Part shown: positions 37,906 through 51,934 of the stretch, in pieces
How the letters are laid out: every line of letters starts with the position of its first letter
How positions within the stretch are numbered: position 1 is the first letter of the stretch
Origin: Progne subis subis
Taxonomy: Eukaryota; Chordata; Aves; Passeriformes; Hirundinidae
Length of the DNA stretch: 64,000 nucleotides
Assembly (NCBI GenBank): GCA_022316685.1
Contig: JAKJHU010000036.1
Coordinates: 6,180,036 to 6,244,035 of the forward strand
Direction: 5' to 3'
Position numbers and translations under genes: made by a program
Notes under the pieces: generated by a model
What the model was told of the DNA's origin: nothing
The model's database searches: none
What the model saw: only the letters and a program-made list of their open reading frames with translations

Positions 37906-40050
37906 ATAACAGGACCACAGGTTAATTTTTGAGTATCAGACGTACTTTTTCAGTGCAAATTTTTGCAACAGACTGATATTATGTAAAGGCTGTTCATTTA
38001 CACAATGTTCCATTGGATCCACTGTACTGTTACAATCAGTAAAGCAGGACGGAGAGCCTTCAGAATGAGAAATTAAATTTTCTCTGCTTCTCAACCTCCT
38101 CAATGAAAGAATATTAGAAGTGGCTTTGTGTAAGCTTGGCAGTAAGTAGACAAGGAATCCTAAAGCAGGCACAGTTATCTTCTTTCTCCTCAGTGGGTTA
38201 TGACTCTATTTTCATCTTTGCCCATGTGATTAAACAAATGCCCTGGTAAAGAGATGAATTAAAAATACATAGTCATAATAAAAACATAAGGAGAATACAT
38301 GAGGCAAGAAAATCACCAAATGGAGTTTTAATTTAATTAGACTTTAGAATATGGAGATTACAATTGCAATTATAAAGTTAGAAGATTCCTGTGCCCAGGT
38401 AATTATATGGAACTTCATGACTTTAAAATCTGAGTATTTGTTCTCAACAATTCAACTAATAACTTATACCCTGATTTTTTTAATGGGTAGTTTCTATATT
38501 TTTAGTTGTATATTTCTTTATGAAATTGGATACGATCATACAATGTCTAATTCATAAGGACAGAAAAACGTGTCCATATAAATTAGAAGAAATTTTTGTA
38601 AATTATGTATGTAAAATAGCCTGCATAAAATTTTATGCATTTCACTCACTCTTACTATATCTGAAAATGATATTATGAAAAATTTTAGGTGCTCAGGTTA
38701 ATATATATCTCCTATGGATTAGCAGTAGGGCTATTAAAAAATCAAAAAAATTATTGGTTGGAAACAAGTTAAGCCAATTTTTCCCATTTTAAAAAAAATA
38801 ATAAAAAAGCAGAGAAGTTAATTACTCAGAAAGTTAAGGCTTTCCCCTTAGATGTACAAGGGATTCATGTAGACTGTAGATATAATTCAGCCTGTTAGTC
38901 ATAATGTGAAACTTGATGTTTCAAGTTTTGACAATTATTTTCCCGTATATTTTCACATTCTGTTTTTTGTGTAAATACATATATCTTGATCTTCAGAAAG
39001 TTTCAGAACTCATGAAATACATAAGTACAATGAGAATGGAAGACTTGGTAATTTCTCCAAATACTTTCCATAATTGTTCAATATACTGTGGTGTACATAC
39101 AGCTAAAAAAAAAAAAAAAAAAAAAATCAACATCTTTTCCCTTTCTGGAGCACAACTGAGAGAAAAAGTCATGTGTACTTTCACAAAATATGTTGCCATT
39201 TACACATACTGGCAGAGATATAATAATCAGTAAGAAGAAAGTTCAACATCACATCCAAGCCTCTTGACTTGGTATCTGGGCTGTCGGCTATACAGAGGTT
39301 AAGAATATTTTTTCTTCTTTTTGAAGCTGTATCACTGTGCAGAAATAATTAAAATTTGTAGGATCAGAAAGAGAGCACGCATAACAACAACTCAGTAACC
39401 TCTTGGTTCAAAATCTCACTTGAGAAAAGAGACCTGGATTCTGCTCTGTATTCCAAAGACTATACATTTTACATAAGACACTAAGTAACATGTATAAGTA
39501 GCTCTTGAAGCAACCTAGATCTTTCTCATCCCAAGTGAATACCTTAATCAACTGACATGAGACCCTTACCAACTGTTGGACTTCTCTCTGTCTTCTATGA
39601 ATATTACATTGTAAACATCTCTTGATCACTATGTCTGAACGCACAATCTCATGTTTAAAAGGGAATCCTGGAATTTTTGTTTCATATCACAAAGTAAAAA
39701 GACAAAAAATCCTAATGACTATGGTAACTAAACTATGAGAAGTGCTATATAGCCATCAACTACCAAGAGTGGAGAGTACTCCCTTTCAGATACTTCTATG
39801 CTGCTCACTTGAAGAAGGTTCAGTCACTTCCAGCTGAGAATTCTAGGATTATTAATTTCCTAGAAAGATGTAAACGGTTAATAATATTCCCAACTTAGAT
39901 TAGAAAATCTGAAAGAAATATTTTGCAAGTTATTCTTTGTTATGATGACTATTACACTGGATCTTAACTATTTATCAGATTCTAGGTGTCAATGATACAG
40001 CCTATTCATTCTCTTTTAGAGAATGTGTGACTGAGAAATAAACCTCTAAA
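37906..40050. other. AT-rich non-coding stretch
   Basis: No gene supported. An A-run occurs at about 39106-39126. A 51-bp AG/GT-bounded open segment (38997-39047, phase 0-0) is too short to call. Confidence 0.45.
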
Positions 40051-40594
40051 ACTGACAAAGACTCAGAGAAGATAAGCAAGGGCAATGTGTCCATGAAGAC
40101 TAGGAAGTTATGCAGGGTGGGACTGACCACAGATGTTGCCAAAAAGCTGACTTTATCTCATCACAAAGAGGATCAAAGGGTGGGCTTTATTTTCAGATGA
40201 GCACCTATCAACAGTTAAGCAGATCTGCTGGCTCTATAGATGTTTCTCCCAAGTTCACTAAAAGTTTGACTGTTTCCCTGAGCTAGCCAGATCAGCATGG
40301 GGTTAGTGAATATGTGGCTCAGCTAAACAGAGTATAAAACAAGTGTCAAAAGAATTTGAAAAACAGCAATAAGTTTGAGATGGCTTCAACCCACATTTTC
40401 CTTCCCAGGAGGCTGGGGACTCGCAACCTCCTGACAATGAGAGTATTATAGATACTGATAATGGGGAACACATCAGTGCTGTGATCCAACAGTCTATTGA
40501 TATTGGGGTTTTTTTTATTTATTTAATTTATATTTGTTTTAGTTTCTGCAGTATATTTTTAATCACTCTGATAAATCAGAAATCCCATGCAACA
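40051..40594 (+). mobile_element. LTR-like repeat, copy A
   Basis: Shares with 44974-45444 the blocks GAGCCAGACCAGCA(C/T)GGG-like, CAGAGTATAAAAC (TATA-like), GGCTTCA(A/G)AC, and GTGATCCAAC-GT-TATTGA in the same order. The layout U3, TATA, then a T-rich tail with ATAAATC and an end in AACA suggests an old ERV LTR. Boundaries approximate. Confidence 0.55.
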
Positions 40595-40756
40595 CCAACT
40601 ATCTTCATATAAACAAATTTGATAATAAATATTAAACATTCCACATATAGAATATATAAAAGAATCCAGACAAGACTTTCAGACTAAAAAATTCCTTGTT
40701 GCATCAATAAATGTAATTTTTAGTAAATTCACTGCTATATAAAGGTATTTCTCAGT

Positions 40757-40758
<2 letters not shown>

Positions 40759-40794
<36 letters not shown>
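40759..40794. repeat. (T)36 homopolymer
   Basis: 36 consecutive T, about 165 bp downstream of the LTR-like repeat. Confidence 0.95.
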
Positions 40795-40795
<1 letters not shown>

Positions 40796-43303
40796 GTGGA
40801 TGTCCTGAGAGTTTATTTGCTTTTTAAATTTAGCTTCTACGTGTTTCATGAGGTTATTTTTCACAGATTCTTTAATTATTTCTGTGCATTTTTCTTTCTC
40901 TTTGGTTTCTTGATGAAATATATACATCACATATTTTCTCCAAATGTCTAAAAACTTATCTGGGTCAGAAGTTGTTCAAGAAGAACTTTTGTATTATTAC
41001 TATAATTTTTAATTCCGGTTTCCTATTCTGCAGTCCAGATCCATGGAATGGGAAAGAAACTACTGCTCCCTAGCTTTAGCACGGTGGAGCAAATCTCTGC
41101 TTGTTTTCAGATGAGTGGTTTGATTTGCTTACTATGTTTTTCTTTGTTAAAAGTAAAAAGTGAGAAGTTGTAAGATCAAATGCCAGTATCAGATTTCCTC
41201 CTTTGTCTTCTACATTCTGGAACATATTTTAGCTAATGAAAATGAACATCCCCATGACAGCACAAGCTGATAAGTATGAGAAGGACTGTATCTGTAATTC
41301 AGCCTTTGAGGGGGGTTGGGTCCCAATGTACACAACACCTTCTCTCTCTTTATAGTATTCTGTCATTCTTCGGATTCAAAACCACATCTCCTAAACCTCC
41401 TAATATTTAATAGTTTCTTTATATATATATATATTTTTTTTTACTTATTTGCATTTTCCAAGACCTCCAAATCATTAAAATTAGGAGGTTACAGCTTGTG
41501 AAATCTATTTTGTGGATGTGGAAGCAAACATGTGATGGTGTGAGAACAATTATAATTTAATTGGAGAATTCATTAATAGCATACTAATATTTATTTCAGT
41601 ACAAGAGGTTATTTTCTTACCCTTACTTACAGTGACATGTATGTATGAAGGTTTATTGAGCCAGAGCCAACTATTCAGTGTGAAGAAAGTAGAATAAATC
41701 AGGAAAGCATATCACTTTCAGCATCACAGCTGTTGTCACTTCGTGTCCTACTTGGTAGCTGGGCTACTGAGAAAAGCAAATACTTCTTTGTCTTATTTCT
41801 GCACTAAGTAAATGTCATAGCAACCCATTAGCATTGACAAGGTCCTTCTTCCTGAATATAAACTACTTTAACCCTTTCTCCATTATATAAGCCATAGCAA
41901 TCAAGGGCTTTTGTTTAAGATTACATGTAGTCATAACATTTGATTTTTCAAAAATAATAAAACTATTATTTTATTTTGATTACACATTTCTCCTGGCATT
42001 TCAAGAAGTTATGCATTCTTTAAAACATGACGCTTGCATTCTCAGTAGTTATTCTCCTCAAGCAGTCGATTCTTCCTCCTGAATGGAAAATTGTTACTTC
42101 TACACAAGACTGGTCAAATTAAATTTGATTTAATGAACACAGTGTGAGAGTTCTGTGGACTGATGGAGCTGCTTCTTAAATAGTATCATAATTTGAAATA
42201 GATACTAAATATGTTCCAAAAGACATTGAAATTGGCAGTAAAAGCTTTACTTCTGTTAACTTTGTTGACTTGGATCAGATTAATAGAGTGAAAATTTTTA
42301 AGTTGGTTTTTTTTTTTTTTTTTTTGGTTTCATTACCTGTATACTGTGGCAATGAAAAACTCTGTAATCTTTATTTACCTCTCGAAAGTATCTGAAAAAG
42401 TATCCTTGTTGCTTTTATAGGATCCCAGATATTTCTCTATGTCCACATTAAACTTATTAAAAGTGCCTGTTATCTTCCTTCCCTATATTAATTTGAAGTT
42501 TCAAAAATTGAAGCTTGTCAGTGTATAAATAAATCATCAAGTTCAAGGTAGCAGGCAGTAGTTGTCAAACCTGCCATGGCTGATACTCTTCCAGAAATCC
42601 AGACACTCTCTTGCTTCAGAGGCTAGTAAAATCTTTGTTGGTTGCTGTAGAATAGCTACAGAGAATATGAAGATATTCCTTTATTTTTCTCTTCACTTTT
42701 CTAAAACATGGATTCTAAAATGAGGGAAGTAGATTTAAATTACCATCTGCTTTTGGTTGCAGGAAACCTGAGTACATTTGTTTTCATATACTTGTTTTTC
42801 CAACTAATTAATAAATTATTATAGAGAAAGATGACAACTTAACTTACTAGTCACACAGGACACATATATATGCTGTTCTGCAGTTCTTGACAGATTGAAT
42901 TATTGGATACAGTTAAGTTGATGGAAAAAAGCAACGTGCTGACTGCACTACCTTCTAATGGCATTATGCTAATGGTTGACTTCAGGAACATACAACAAAT
43001 TCCTTTTCTTCCAATCAAGGAAAGATAGGTAATAAATCATATAATAGGAGGTAGTACAAAATGTCTTTGCTTTAGTTTCAGGAGACCTTTGATGAAGTAA
43101 GCTGTGCACAGTACTATACCATGCTGGTATACAAAACACTTTAAAATTATTTCCACCAATGTCAGTGTTTACCTTATGTAAGCTTATTTATAAACAGAAA
43201 TAAAGCCTAAATACATGCTGTGTGGGGAATTTCTTTTATTTTCACCTAGCACAATTTAGAAATATTAATATTTATCCTTGGAGAAAACCGGGTCCTTGTG
43301 GAT
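40795..43303. other. AT-rich non-coding stretch
   Basis: No gene or repeat family recognised. T-runs occur near 41432-41442 and 42306-42325. Confidence 0.5.
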
Positions 43304-43879
43304 TGTGATGTCTCTCTCTCTCTCAGAGCCCTGGCTCCATTTTTGCCTCAGTTACCTTGAGACACAAACCACAGTTGGAAGGATTTTTTGTCAGGGCCCT
43401 AAAGATCCCAGAGCGGCTGTGAACCTTTTTCTTTGAGAGAGAGCAGGCCTCCATTGATGGCAAAAGGAAAGAGTCTTCATTTGTTCCGGAGGGAATCAGG
43501 TCTTTATTTAGTCTTTCTCCTGTAGTCCTGCCCCTGCAGGGACATGAGCCCAGTCCCTATCCCCACCCTGGAGCCAAGAGATTTCTCCACATGTTTTTCC
43601 TGGCTTTTATCCAGAGGGAAGGGGGTAAAGGTGGGGACAAGCCACTACCCAGTCAGGGATAATGTGGGAGTGGAACACAGTTGGATTCCATTCCAGTGTG
43701 GGAGAATGGGCAGGAAAAAGGAACAGGGACAAATTTCAGGATTATACATTTTCCAGGGGAACAGAGGGTGCAGAAGAAACCATTACAAAACCCAATATAA
43801 AAATGAAATACAATATAAACCCAAATAATACACAACAACAGTGGATGCTGAATGCAAGATATCAGGCAGCAGCAGCACA
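43304..43879 (-). mobile_element. Probable LTR, minus orientation
   Basis: On the minus strand it starts TGTGCTGCTGCTGCC, carries a TATA-like GGATAAAAGCC, then a G-rich leader and AATAAAGACC as polyadenylation signal, and ends GACATCACA. This is the typical LTR order. No target duplication was found. A second LTR of different sequence begins five bases after it. Confidence 0.62.
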
Positions 43880-43884
43880 ATGTC

Positions 43885-44217
43885 TGTGAAATTAAGTCAC
43901 ATTTTCACACTCGCCTGAGAACCATGGCCTGAGAAATTGTGAGGAGGAATCCAAACAGTCCTTGGAGAAGGAAAACAACTTTTGCAGGTGTTGTTTGTCT
44001 CCTTGTTGTTTACTTGCAAGAAACAGTCAAGGGGTGTTGCTACTAACTGTCCAATGATGGTAATGTGTTGGTTTGCTACCCAATGAAATTTTATTCTCTC
44101 ATACCTGTCTATAAAAAGGACTTTGAAGAGTAAAGATTGTGCTCACTTGCTTCTAAGCTGGAGAGTCTCATGCCGTTATTATCGCCACCCCTAATACAAT
44201 AGCGACAGGTCAGGTAT
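43885..44217 (+). mobile_element. Probable short LTR, plus orientation
   Basis: Starts TGTGAAATTAAGTC and ends ATACAATAGCGACA. Between them are a CCAAT box (ACCCAATGA), a TATA-like TCTATAAAAAGG and AGTAAAG near the polyadenylation position. At 333 bp it is short but complete in order. It abuts an unrelated minus-strand LTR, so one probably landed next to the other. Confidence 0.6.
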
Positions 44218-44973
44218 TCCTGTCATCTAAACATAATTGCCACCTCTCAACAGTTTAACAATTGTTTTATAATTGTCGAATTATGCTTAAGACGCTTAAG
44301 TTTTTGAGTTAGAAAATACACTCTTAGAGTATCTTTTGAGGTTAAATGGCTTTAATCTATTTTTCTAATTCACTTCTGTTACTTTTCTAATTAACTTTTT
44401 TCTGTCATTGATATGTGCATTAAAGAAATATGTACTATGAATGTGCAGAGACAACTTATCAAAATGGGGCTCAGATCCTTGTCTCGAGGCAAAGTAATCA
44501 AGATTAATATATATATTATCTGATCAATGGTTAATAATGCACTACTTCACTAGATGACAAAGAAATTGTTTTCAGAAACAGTTTCTAGATATGTTTTAGA
44601 TATGATTTCATTTAGGAAAAAATGTTTCATTTCCTTAGAACTTACTTTTTAGATGGAAAGCCATATGAAAAATTAGTGTTCAGCCTGCTTTGTTTAATTT
44701 AATTTGTAGTACTAAAAAGGCATAGAATTTTAATTTTTATGACAACTGTTACACTAAATGCACTGTCCTAACCATTAACACAATAATGACCTATATGTCA
44801 AATGGTAAAAGTGAACAGTAATCTGTTACACCAAAATCTTATTATGGACAAAAAAGGGAAAAAAAAAAGCACATATACTGATCTATAAAATCGTCGTTAG
44901 TGTAGAGTTTTAACAAGCTAGTGTAACTTCTGAGGATAATACATGAAAGCCTTATTATTAATGTGCTTAAAAT
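44218..44973. other. AT-rich non-coding stretch
   Basis: Nothing recognised. Confidence 0.5.
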
Positions 44974-45444
44974 TGACCAGGGGACCAGAGGTTCACCTCT
45001 GCTTTAGAAAAAGGGCTGAATGAGTTGACCATTCAACTCATCAGATCAGGTGGCTATGTACATAGCCTTCCCTGGCTCAATCAGAGTGTGTAAGTTTCTT
45101 GAGTGAGCCAGACCAGCACAGGGGAACTGGCTCAGTCCAACATAAAGTATAAAACTGAACAAGCAGCAGAATGAATTTTGAAGAGGACAGCAGGTTTGAG
45201 CTGGCTTCAGACTATGCATTCTTTCCCACAGACTGGATCACCCAGAATCATGACCACAAACAGAGACCAGGAGACCAGTAATAAGAATTAAGTTTGTATT
45301 GTGATCCAATCGTGTATTGAAATGACCGTGTTGTTTGTGGGTTTTTTTGTTTGGTTTGGTTGGTTGGTTTGTTCTGTTTTGTTTGTTTATTTGTTTGATT
45401 TCAGTGAACTGCTGCATTGTGAAATCAAAATCCCAGTAAATGCA
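44974..45444 (+). mobile_element. LTR-like repeat, copy B
   Basis: Second member of the family at 40051-40594, same strand. Shared order of TATA-like AAAGTATAAAAC, GAGCTGGCTTCAGAC and TTGTGATCCAATCGTGTATTG. A TTTG/GGTTT-rich simple stretch interrupts the 3' part. Confidence 0.55.
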
Positions 45445-48400
45445 TTTAGTAGTAAAACAAAACCTCCTTCTGTAGAATATCTTCTGACAGTGGAAAATGT
45501 GAATACAAAGTTGAACCTGGCTTCTTCAGGCTCCATGACAAATACTTATTTTTTCTTTAGTATATGTGGAAAAGCTTTCTGTGGAAAATTATTCTCTTTT
45601 AGCAGAAATAGACATTTTAGGACATCTGTTTAAAAAAAATAAAACCACTTCAGTATTATCTTCTAAGATTTTGAACACCAAAAGTGAAATCAGGAGCTAG
45701 GATTTCGTTTAGACTGTTAAACTAAATCTAACAAAGAGTTAATATCACAATGGCCATTGCAATAGCTCAGGGTGTATCACTTGCTTTAAATGACATCTAT
45801 AGTAAACCACAGTATAACAAATTTGCAATGCTGTGGATCTGGCTATACTTGGGTTCTGATATAGGTTAAGAACCTGTGCTGCAGAAGGCATATTCTGTTA
45901 AATACCCTAAAACACTTTGGCAACATCAAAGATGAAAAAAATAGTTCTAGAAGAGTCACAGCTATTTACTGACTGGAGGTGTCACTGAATGATGTTATAA
46001 CTAACAAAACATTAGTATATTCTTAATGCTTTTGATAAAAAATATTGCCCAAACTCTACAGCGGGGAAGTTCATAAAATGTAAAAGTAAAAAAATTGGAA
46101 GGGTCATTTGCACAAAAAACCCAGGTAGACAACAGTGTTTGGAATTAAGCTAAGTGGAAGATGGGAAGCCACATCATCTACAGCATATTATGGTATTTAC
46201 CCACACCCACGACATATTTTAATCCAGTTTTTATTTGCCTTCCTCCAATTTTGCTGCAACACCTAGTTCATCAGTCCTAAACACACTCACAGTTTTATCC
46301 CATGGCAGTATTTCTTGTATCTTCTCTGCACTCCATGGAAACCATTCCTGCATTTGCCTTGAAGTGCCACAGAGAGATGATTTTTTGTTGGTGTCTCTCC
46401 TCCTTTGACACCTGTTTGCTGTGACAGAGAGTTTACCCCTCTGAGCACAAAAAATATTTCAGCTCGACCATACTGTGGCTGTCATACAGATTGGCATAAT
46501 ACACCATCATTATCAATATCTATGTAACAACATCCCACCTATTTTTTTACATCCTGTCACATAAGCATGTTGCTTATACATGTTCCTATTTTATATTTGG
46601 TGCTTCATTTTACTTTTTTTTTTTCCCCCCCACTTTTTAGTCACTACAAAATATCTTCATTGCTATAAAAATGTTAAAAAATCTCAAGACTTAATAAAAC
46701 TTCTGTAAGGAGGAGAGAAGGAAAAAAAAAAAAAAGTTTACTGAAGAAAGCATCTAAAAATAGTGTAAAAAACCTAAACCAGCATATTATAAAAAGCAAT
46801 AAAAAGAGGAGGAAAAACAAATGCAATGAATTCCAATATGCACAGTTAAAAATACCACTAGAATACAGCTTTCGTTAATCACAGACACAAATTCATATCC
46901 AAAGAAAATATTTTTTTTTTCTGAAGAATTTTCTGTTAATATTAAATGAACTCTTTAAGGAGACAAAGACTTAATTTTTCAGTGAAACTTAATGTCAAAG
47001 AAAAAAACCCTAAGAATAAAAATGTGTTTGCCTGCTGTTCTAACACCTATTTTTTCATTAAAATCCATCTACTGGGACTGCACTAGTATGCGCTTCCAGT
47101 GCTAGAGGTTGGCACACTGAACTGCAGAGTTGGGTTTTCCAAAGAACATTTCTTAATGAGCAAAAGATCTTTGGAAATTTATAAACACATAAGAATTTTT
47201 TGTTTCTGAGACTTTTCCTTTCTCCCAGCCTATTAAAATTGTGTAATTCTATAAAAAGAGAAGGAAAAAAATCCCCTTATGAGAATAATGTTTTAAAATT
47301 TAAAGCAAATTTCACTAGCTGTTGCTAACAGAGCTTAATTCAAAACAACTGCGGAAGACATGAGTCTTAAATAGTGGCATCCTGTTATTCAGAGTTACTT
47401 TGCAAAACAACAGATAGTATAGGTTCTTAAGTCAACACTACTTATCAGGCAAATGAGCAGTTTTTACACTATTTGCTGCATCATTGTTGTAATCCTGTTC
47501 TGGAAAGCATCATTCTTCATGCCTTATTATGTGGAAGTGCTCATTTCAAGCTATAGCTTCTTTTTCAGTGAGCTGGTACCCTAGACAGCTCCTAGTAACC
47601 TAGTGCGATCTATAGTATTAATGGTGGAGATGCTAACTTATAAATAAAATAAATAAATAAATAAATAAATAAGATAAATAATGACTTTTGCCCTTGCTTT
47701 GGAGCATGAGGTCAGATTGGAACTCTTAGGTCCTATTAAAGACTCATGCAGACATACAAAAGAATTGGCCTGTAAGGATTCTGCTAGATTCTAAGACCTT
47801 ATTATTGTTAGATAACCAGTGTTTAGTTATGAGCTTGAAATAAATGAGTTTATTTTTGCTTGTATCATTGGACTTTGCTCAAAGCACCAGATTTTTTCAA
47901 GCAATGGTCCCACCAGTTTCTGGCAACGCAGTTTCAAATAGCCAGTAGCTATCTGCTGCCTTAGCTAAGAATTTAGGTGTGTAAATCTTTAGCAACACCC
48001 ACAACCAGTTAGTTAACATGTAAGTAACCTTAAATCTACCCTCAAGAATGGGTATCAGAATAAGAACATGAAACTTCACTTCGAATGTTCAGGCTTAGAA
48101 AAACATATCTTACTTCTATCCTTTGCTGCTTCACCTTAGCTTAACATAAATAAAAAAAATTATCCTCTAGCATATCTGCTTCTAAAGATACAAATAAAAT
48201 AAAATAAAGTTTATCCTCTAGCACATCTACCTCTAATATAGAAGTATGGAAAACACATTGTTCAGACAATTATTCAGACCTATAGCACCAGAGAAAAGTT
48301 AGTCTCCCTGATGCAAACTCCATACATTTATGCTAGAGAAGGTGGAGCTCAGCATTATACAACAAAAGAGATCTGACATTTTGCTAAGAGCTATTGGGGA

Positions 48401-48928
48401 AAATATGTGTAGACTGATCATTTGGCTTACAATGAATATTTATCACAGACAGTGATAAAATGGATGTTGGCTTTAATGTAAACATTTTAATATAATAGAG
48501 AGGTAATCCTTTGCATAATCTGTGTATTCATAATTTTACATGATAATTGCTATGCAAATATGTAACTTCTTAGCTCCACAGGGTTCTTTTAAAATGTATT
48601 GTTGTGCATGTTTTGACAACTTTATTTTTACATCTCTTTCTAAAACATGAAATTTTCGTTAGTTCTCTTCCCAGCTGAACAAAAACTGAACAACAGAAAA
48701 AATATATACAGATACAGAAAAAATATTTAACTCCTCTTTATTTCAGGCAACATGCTAGAATATTACCAAAACAATAACAAACTTCCTAAAAGAGAACAGA
48801 CAGACATATATGTACAAGTCTTCAAAGACAATGTCATTTCTCTTATCTCTCTTTATCAATACAAACTTAGTTTATGCCATTACACCACCAAACATTTTAA
48901 AATGCAGAACTAAGATGGTCAAACAATT
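45445..48928. other. AT-rich non-coding stretch
   Basis: No gene supported. It contains (AAAT)n at about 47642-47672. The patch 46170-46500 is less AT-rich and has TTTTATTTGCC and TTTTATCCCA in an arrangement that could be an old minus-strand LTR, but this is too weak to call. Confidence 0.45.
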
Positions 48929-49334
48929 TATGCTGGTTTTGGATGGGTAGAGTTACGTTTCCTCACAGTAGCTGGTATGTGGTTATGCTTTAGATTTGTG
49001 CTGAGCATGAGGTTGATAATATAGAGGTGCTTTTTATTGCTGAGCAGGACTTACACAGAGACAAGGCCTTTTCTGCTTTTCCTACTGCCACACTGTCAGG
49101 GAGACTGGGAATACGTGGGAGGTTGAGTAGGAGACAGAACTGGGACAGGTGACCCAAACTGACCAAAAGGATATTCCGTACTATATGGCATCATGCTCAG
49201 TATTTAAAGTGGGGGAAGAAGGAGGAAAGGGAAATGTCTGGAGTGTTTGTCTTCCCAAGTCACTGTTACACGTGATGGGGCCCTGCTCTCCTGAAGATGG
49301 CTGAACACCTGCCTGCCCTTGGAAAGTAATGAAT

Positions 49335-49386
<52 letters not shown>

Positions 49387-49540
49387 TGTGAGGTTCTGCT
49401 TTCCTTATTAAACTATCTTCATCTCAATCCACAGGATTTGCAACTTTTACCCTTGGGATTCTGTCCCCCATCCCAATGGCAAAGGAGTGAGTGAGGCCGC
49501 TGTGTGGTATTTGGTTACTGGATGAGGTTAGACTATGACA
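48929..49540 (+). mobile_element. ERVL-like LTR, plus orientation, with internal (T)47
   Basis: Starts TTATGCTGGTTTTGGATGGG (degraded TGTGTTGGTTTTGG) and ends GAGGTTAGACTATGACA, the same ends as the minus copy at 34568-35146. It contains GTCTTCCCAAGTCAC and ATCTCAATCCACAGGATTTG in family order. A 47-base T run (49337-49383) interrupts it where the other copy has none. Confidence 0.78.
49337..49383. repeat. (T)47 homopolymer
   Basis: 47 consecutive T inside an LTR. Such runs often arise by expansion or from a minus-strand poly-A insertion. Length may be inexact in an assembly. Confidence 0.95.
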
Positions 49541-51278
49541 CCTCCAAAAGTATATATATATTTTAAAAACTACCTAAAGAAAAGTATGTAATACGAAACT
49601 TGAAAAAATATGGAGCAAAATCTTTTGACCAGTACATTTTTTTTAGACATGCATAGGATTTTTTTTTTTCTTTAGAGAATTGGAATTTATTACGAGAACA
49701 AAAAAAAAAAAGAAAAAGAGAAAAAAAAAATTGAGCATAACTATTAAAACTGTTAAACTGTTAAAAAAGTTGGGCACTTTATAGTGCTTATAGTGCTTGT
49801 TTGTTCCACAGACTACTTTTGGCTTTCAAATCTTTAACATATTAACTAAGCAGAAAATAAGAATGGAGTAGGATAATACATATTCTCTTCCACATCATAA
49901 ATAATGACTTGATGACCCTGGAGATTTAGTACTTTTATTTGTTACAGTGAAATCAAGTAGTATGAGGCTGCCATAATGTCAGATAAATGAAGGTTTACAG
50001 TATGCCATTTCTGGAAATCAGCTGCAGTCAGAGCAGCTATTAAAAGAGTGTCTTCACAAAATTAGTGGCATTAACTGGAATTTCTTGATAGTTAGTTGAA
50101 CTCCTGAAAGAAAAAGACTCTACAGAACATATAACCAATGTGTCAATGTTGTAAAGAGAGAGAAAAAAAAAAATGGGAGAAAAAGGCAGCTTTCATTTGC
50201 TCATAAATTCAAGAATATATTTTGTACAACAATTATTTAAAGAACTAAAGCTGTCTTCCTCTGTTATACACCTTGAGACATTCAGATAAAAACTGCTGTT
50301 ATAAGATGTAAGCATTGTAACTTTAATACTACAGATGAGAAGAATGACTGGATTTCAAGGTTTTGTAAGGTAAATGAACTCCTATATGTCAGGTTATAAA
50401 TGACAACTGAAGCTCTGAAGGTAGTTCAAGTATTTTTGTCATGTACTTGAGAAAAGTTATAATGAATCTCAAAATACCCAAGAAGCTTCAGTTCAGAAAT
50501 GAATTATGAAAATTCTGTTTCTATCATGCTTAGCAGATTTAACAGAGAGTAATTCCTTCTCCAGAAGTGTGGGCCCTTGCTGTTAGTGTAATTATGGATC
50601 TCCTATAACCATTAACAAATACAATTAGAACAGCCTAAGTCATAGGATGCCATTTACCTTTCTTGTTCCAGAAAGACTTAACACAGTCAAGACTACTCCT
50701 GCTGCTACTGCTTTTCATTTTGCTTCATATATTACTGTGCTCAATGATCTTTAAGGTTTCCTCAAAAACCATTATGGTTTTCTACATTTCGTCAATGGTC
50801 TTTAGCTGTATAGAAATCACTAAGACTATCCATGCTTTTACAGAGTGCATTAATGACTCAATTTAGTAAAATGACAGGGAAAATACCTTTTAGACTAGAT
50901 TACTTAGAGCTAGATTATCAAGATAATTCAGACCTAATTTGTACCAATTCTTACCATTCTTCAGAGTGACTATTTAATTCAGATCTATCAGAAAATATTA
51001 AGACATATTAAAAAAAATTTACTGGACTTCTGAGGTTTAAGGTGTAATATGAATCCTCTGTTTTACAAGTTGTTTTCTTCACTCCTTTTCATCCAAAATT
51101 GATTAATTAATTAATTAATTAATAGTAGACTATGCAATGTATAAAAAATTAATAAATCTTTTTTATTGTGAAATATCAATAACATTGATATTTAAATATT
51201 AAATATAATGTAACAAAGATTTTTTAATTTAATTTCTCATTTTAAAAATACTGTGATTTTTTTAAAATAAAGTGATTT
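49541..51278. other. AT-rich non-coding stretch
   Basis: No gene or repeat family recognised. It contains a (TTAA)n run at about 51102-51121. Confidence 0.5.
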
Positions 51279-51284
51279 ATTTAC
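51279..51284. repeat. Target-site duplication, left copy (ATTTAC)
   Basis: ATTTAC before the solo LTR, repeated exactly at 51929-51934. Confidence 0.92.
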
Positions 51285-51928
51285 TGTCGGGGAGCTTCCC
51301 CAACATTCAGGTGGTTTCAGGGTCCCTTTCCCCCCTGCACAGCTCCGAGCCAAGACAAAGGAAGAGACGGAATCTTCAGGTGTAGATTTTTCAAGGTTGC
51401 ATTTTTCGTTTATTGTTTCTTATCTTACAAATTTCTCACAGTCCAACATGATGTTTGCAGCTGCATGGACTTCTCACGTCTCTCCCCGAGCTGGGCAGTC
51501 CTTAATCTTTTATACTAATTACTACGTGTTTGTTATTTACTATTTCTTACCAATGTCTATCACTATTACTAAAAAGGTCATCTATACACTGACCCAATCC
51601 TCACGAACTACTTTGTGCCAACGTCATAGCAGAAATGGAGTAAGGGAAGGAGAAGGAAGAAGAAGGAGACAACGCCCCAGATTCTCCATCTTGTCCCCAT
51701 TCACTCCAATGCTATGAACCTAAAATTACTATTTTTTCACTCTATGACAAACTAAACTACTATTTTTCACACTCCCGTGGCCTGCAAACCCTCTCTCAGT
51801 TTAGGAAGTTTTTCCCATGGACTGAGATCAAAGCCAGTGTCTCTCTGAGCTCTGGGCTGGGGTCTCAGAGCCCCCGCCCAGGTCCCTGACCCTCCAGGGC
51901 AACCAAAGGAATGCCCTGGACTCCAACA
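51285..51928 (-). mobile_element. Solo LTR (644 bp), minus orientation, unrelated to the provirus LTR
   Basis: Bounded TG...CA and by perfect 6-bp duplications. On the minus strand it starts TGTTGGAGTCCAGGGC and has a TATA box TATAAAAG (complement at 51512-51519), then AATAAA (complement at 51408-51413), and ends TCCCCGACA. No internal retroviral sequence adjoins, so it is a solo LTR. Its 6-bp duplication fits class II (or alpha-like) integration. It lies 208 bp upstream of the provirus 5' LTR. Confidence 0.93.
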
Positions 51929-51934
51929 ATTTAC
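51929..51934. repeat. Target-site duplication, right copy (ATTTAC)
   Basis: Exact copy of 51279-51284. Confidence 0.92.

Noticed and set aside
46170..46500. Possible minus-strand LTR
   Set aside because: Only two weak signal-like strings and no defined ends.
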